Shown piece by piece: positions 61,312 through 64,000 of a stretch of DNA of 64,000 nt; positions within the stretch are counted from its first letter, which is position 1, and every line of letters starts with the position of its first letter. This DNA is from Cynocephalus volans (Eukaryota > Chordata > Mammalia > Dermoptera > Cynocephalidae). The position numbers were made by a program, and so were the translations under genes. The DNA lies in assembly GCF_027409185.1 (NCBI RefSeq), contig NC_084468.1:139908001-139972000 (forward strand), given 5' to 3'. The notes beneath the pieces were generated by a model. That model saw only the letters and a program-made list of their open reading frames with translations. It did not search any database and was not told where the DNA came from.

Positions 61312-62238
61312 ATGAATAAACACCAAAAAAAAGATACCAGAAATACAAAAAATCAAGAAAGTACACCACCAAAAGTTAATAAATCTCAAACTCTAGATCC
61401 TATAGAACAAGAAGCCCTTGAAATAACTGATAAGGAATTTCGAGTGATAATTCTAAGGAAACTGAATGAGATACAAGAAAACTCAGCTAGACATCATGAT
61501 GAAATGAGGAAAAGTATACAGGATCTGAAAGAGGAAATGTACAAGGAAATCAAAGTCCTGAAAAAAAATGTGGCAGAACTTGCTGAACTGAAGAAGTTAT
61601 TCAACGAAATAAAAAGCACAACGGAGAGTTTAACCAGCAGGCTTGTCGAAGTTGAAGAGAGAACCTCTGAACTTGAAGATGGGCTGTTTGAAATAACACA
61701 AGCAGACAAAAAGAAAGAAAAAAGAATCAAGGACATTGAAGAAAATCTGAGAGAGATATCAGATAACCATAAGCGATCAAATATCCGAGTCATGGGTATT
61801 CCAGAAGGGGAGGAAAATGGAGATTCCATTGAAAACATATTCAACAAAATAGTGGCAGAAAACTTCCCAGGTATAGGAAAAATCACAGATCTTCTGATCC
61901 AGGAAGCTCAACGATCTCCAAATGTATTCAACCCAAAAAGAACTTCTCCAAGACATGTCATAGTCAAATTGGCAAAAGTCAGAGACAAAGAGAGAATCTT
62001 AAAAGCTGCAAGAGAGAAGCGTCAAATCACCTATAAGGGAGCCCCAATCAGGTTAACATCAGACTTTTCATCACAAACCCTAAAAGCTAGAAAGGAATGG
62101 GATGATATTTTCAAAATACTAAAAGACAAAGATTGCCAGCCAAGAATATTCTACCCTGCAAGGCTATCCTTCCGAAATGAAGGGCAAATAGTATATTTCT
62201 CAGACAAACAAAAACTGCGGGAGTTCACTACCACATGA
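61312..62238 (+). CDS. L1 ORF1 protein (RNA-binding coiled-coil protein), C-terminal stop
   Basis: ORF1p is the trimeric RNA-binding chaperone of the L1 ribonucleoprotein. I chose ATG at 61312 (308 residues) with A at -3; a longer frame would need an upstream GTG. Residues about 45-150 form a heptad-rich coiled coil (ending 'LREISDNHK'). Residues about 155-250 are the RRM-like domain, with 'SNIRVMGIPEG' and 'RHVIVKLAKVRDKERIL'. Residues about 251-300 are the C-terminal domain with 'YPARLSF' and 'YFSDKQKLREF'. The stop TGA at 62236-62238 falls where related ORF1 proteins have Arg-Pro. The same frame stays open for 17 more codons to TAA at 62290-62292, so the stop looks like a CpG-decay nonsense change trimming the tail. 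Confidence 0.93.
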   Translation: MNKHQKKDTRNTKNQESTPPKVNKSQTLDPIEQEALEITDKEFRVIILRKLNEIQENSARHHDEMRKSIQDLKEEMYKEIKVLKKNVAELAELKKLFNEIKSTTESLTSRLVEVEERTSELEDGLFEITQADKKKEKRIKDIEENLREISDNHKRSNIRVMGIPEGEENGDSIENIFNKIVAENFPGIGKITDLLIQEAQRSPNVFNPKRTSPRHVIVKLAKVRDKERILKAAREKRQITYKGAPIRLTSDFSSQTLKARKEWDDIFKILKDKDCQPRIFYPARLSFRNEGQIVYFSDKQKLREFTTT

Positions 62239-62479
62239 CCACCCTTACAAGAAATCCTCAAGGGAGTACTGGGTTTGGTTCCTGAAAAATAACTACCACT
62301 GCCATAAAAACCCAAGAAAAATCTAAACCCACTAGTATAATAAAAATGGCATTCATGAAGAGAAAACAAGCTAACAAAAACTCTATCTACAACCTAAGGA
62401 ACCAACAAACACAGAAAACAAACAGTAAATCAGAAAGCAAGGAACAAAAGACACCTAAGACAACCAAACAACCAATAAA

Positions 62480-64000
62480 ATGCTAGGAATAAATCAACAC
62501 CTTTCAATAACAACTCTTAATGTAAAAGGCTTAAATTCCCCAATTAAAAGACACAGACTGGCTGACTGGATCAAAAAGCAGGACCCAACTATATGCTGCC
62601 TACAAGAGACCCACCTCACCCATAAAGATTCACACAGACTAAGAGTGACAGGATGGAAAAAGATTTACCATGCAAACAGAAAAGAAAAACGAGCTGGAGT
62701 AGCTATTCTTATATCTGACAAAATAGACTTTAAACTAAAAACCATAAAAAGAGACAATGAGGGACACTACTTAATGATAAAAGGACTGATCCATCAAGAA
62801 GACATAACAATCATAAATATGTATGCACCCAATGTTGGAGCAGCCAGATTTATAAAACAAACTCTATTAGACCTAAAGAAGGAAATAGACACTAATACCA
62901 TAATAGCAGGGGACCTGAACACCCCACTGTCAATATTAGACAGATCATCTAGGCAAAGAATCAGTAGAGAAACACAAGATCTAAACAAGACTCTAGACCA
63001 ATTGGAATTGGCAGATATCTACAGAACATTCCACCCAACAACCTCAGAATATTCATTTATCTCATCAGCACATGGATCATTCTCCAGGATAGATCACATA
63101 TTAGGTCACAAATCAAGTCTCAATAAATTCAAAAAAATTGGAATTATCCCATGTATCTTCTCAGACCACAATGGATTAAAACTAGAAATTCATAACAAAC
63201 AAAACTCTGGAAACTATACAAACACGTGGAAATTAAACAGCATTCTACTTAATGACATATGGGTCCAAGAAGAAAACAAGCAGGAAATCAAAAAATTTAT
63301 TGAAACTAATGAAAACAATGATACATCATACCAAAACCTGTGGGATACTGCAAAAGCAGTATTGAGGGGAAAATTTATTGCATTAAACGCTCACTTCAGA
63401 AGAATAGAAAGATGGCAAGTGAACAACCTAACACTTCACCTTAAAGAACTAGAAAAACAAGAACAATCCAAACCTAAAGTTAGCAGACGGAAAGAAATCA
63501 TTAAGATCAGAGCAGAACTGAATGAAATTGAAAACCAAAAAACAATTCAAAAGATCAACGAATCAAAAAGTTGGTTTTTTGAAAAGATAAATAAAATTGA
63601 CAAACCATTAGCATGGCTAACAAAAAAAAGAAGAGAGAAGACTCAAATAACAAAAATTAGAAATGAAAAAGGCGATATTACAACTGATTCATCTGAAATA
63701 CAAGGAATCATTCGAGACTACTATAAACAACTATACGCCAACAAATTTGAAAATCTGGAGGAAATGGATAAATTTCTGGACACACACAAGCTCCCAAAAC
63801 TGAACCATGAAGACGTAGAAAATTTGAACAGACCAATAACAATAAAGGAGATTGAAGCTGTTATCAGAAGGCTCCCAACAAAGAAAAGCCCAGGACCAGA
63901 TGGATTCACAGCAGAATTTTACCAAACATTCAAAGAGGAATTGACACCGATTCTTTACAAACTATTCCAAAAGATTGAAATGGACGCAAATCTCCCAAAC
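62480..64000 (+). CDS. L1 ORF2 (endonuclease and start of reverse transcriptase), partial
   Basis: ORF2p nicks DNA and reverse-transcribes L1 RNA at the nick. The frame from ATG 62480 is open for 507 codons to the window edge. The apurinic-like endonuclease domain (residues 1 to about 239) keeps every catalytic residue I checked at the position used in human L1 numbering: N14, E43 (in QETH), D145 and N147 (in GDLNT), D205 (in RIDH), D229 and H230 (in SDH). The Z region follows, with '[15 protein letters not shown]' near residues 470-485. The reverse-transcriptase catalytic FADD motif lies beyond the window, so integrity beyond residue 507 is unknown. Confidence 0.93.
   Translation, partial: MLGINQHLSITTLNVKGLNSPIKRHRLADWIKKQDPTICCLQETHLTHKDSHRLRVTGWKKIYHANRKEKRAGVAILISDKIDFKLKTIKRDNEGHYLMIKGLIHQEDITIINMYAPNVGAARFIKQTLLDLKKEIDTNTIIAGDLNTPLSILDRSSRQRISRETQDLNKTLDQLELADIYRTFHPTTSEYSFISSAHGSFSRIDHILGHKSSLNKFKKIGIIPCIFSDHNGLKLEIHNKQNSGNYTNTWKLNSILLNDIWVQEENKQEIKKFIETNENNDTSYQNLWDTAKAVLRGKFIALNAHFRRIERWQVNNLTLHLKELEKQEQSKPKVSRRKEIIKIRAELNEIENQKTIQKINESKSWFFEKINKIDKPLAWLTKKRREKTQITKIRNEKGDITTDSSEIQGIIRDYYKQLYANKFENLEEMDKFLDTHKLPKLNHEDVENLNRPITIKEIEAVIRRLPTKKSPGPDGFTAEFYQTFKEELTPILYKLFQKIEMDANLPN

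Larger units (their letters stand above)
61062..64000 (+). mobile_element. Young L1 element (runs off the right edge)
   Basis: It starts immediately after U6 with about 250 bp of presumed L1 5' UTR (61062-61311), then ORF1, a 241-bp spacer (62239-62479) and ORF2, which is still open at the window end. The well-preserved frames suggest a recent insertion. The 5' UTR is incomplete or short, so the copy is not a standard full-length element. The 3' end, poly(A) and 3' target duplication are outside the window. Confidence 0.95.

Noticed and set aside
61494..61886. 130-codon Ser-rich minus-strand ORF
   Set aside because: It is the antisense of L1 ORF1 coiled-coil codons (GAA/AAA complement), with no independent support.

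Overview
This window is non-coding mammalian DNA, and I found no host protein-coding gene in it. It is AT-rich and lacks operons, ribosome-binding sites and long host ORFs. It is built from layers of interspersed repeats: MIR and L2 relics, ancient L1/HAL1, ERVL-MaLR LTRs, hAT-Charlie, Tigger1 and HSMAR2-type mariner DNA transposons, younger L1 3' ends, and a tRNA-derived SINE. The SINE (tRNA-Ile-like, with box A and box B and a second monomer-like half) resembles, from memory, the CYN SINEs of colugos. Together with HSMAR2-type mariner and Tigger1 this suggests a placental mammal close to primates, with Dermoptera the best guess. The species call is inference and could be wrong.

Layout. 1-13 kb: an old HAL1/L1 piece, MIR, L2, an AT-rich palindrome at 5.8 kb, an unusual GC-rich approximately 108-bp-period tandem block at 7.1-7.5 kb, then old L1 sequence. 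13-36 kb: mostly unassigned AT-rich DNA dotted with MIR, L2, MER5-like and MaLR LTR relics, a young SINE with an 18-bp target duplication (19.8 kb), and a poly-T insertion with a 16-bp target duplication (31.0 kb). 36-38 kb: two L1 3' ends in opposite orientation. 42.5-47.3 kb: a nest in which an old L1 is split by a MaLR LTR and by a younger L1, and the younger L1 is itself split by a SINE. 51.6-54.3 kb: an antisense old L1 with an MLT1A-like LTR and a SINE inside it. 54.9-56.8 kb: a decayed Tigger1. 58.6-60.3 kb: a Charlie MITE, then an HSMAR2-type mariner with TIRs and TA duplications that carries a nested L1 fragment.

The right end is the most notable part. A near-perfect U6 snRNA copy (60955-61061) is joined directly to the 5' part of a young L1 that runs off the window. 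It has the form of a U6-L1 chimeric retrotransposition product. ORF1 is open except for an apparent CpG-decay stop near its C-terminus. ORF2 is open for all 507 visible codons and keeps every endonuclease catalytic residue I could check.

I do not see a new defence system, operon or host gene. The interest lies in retrotransposition by-products (the U6-L1 chimera, the poly(A)-only insertion, nested insertions) and in a few unexplained structures (the palindrome and the GC-rich tandem block).
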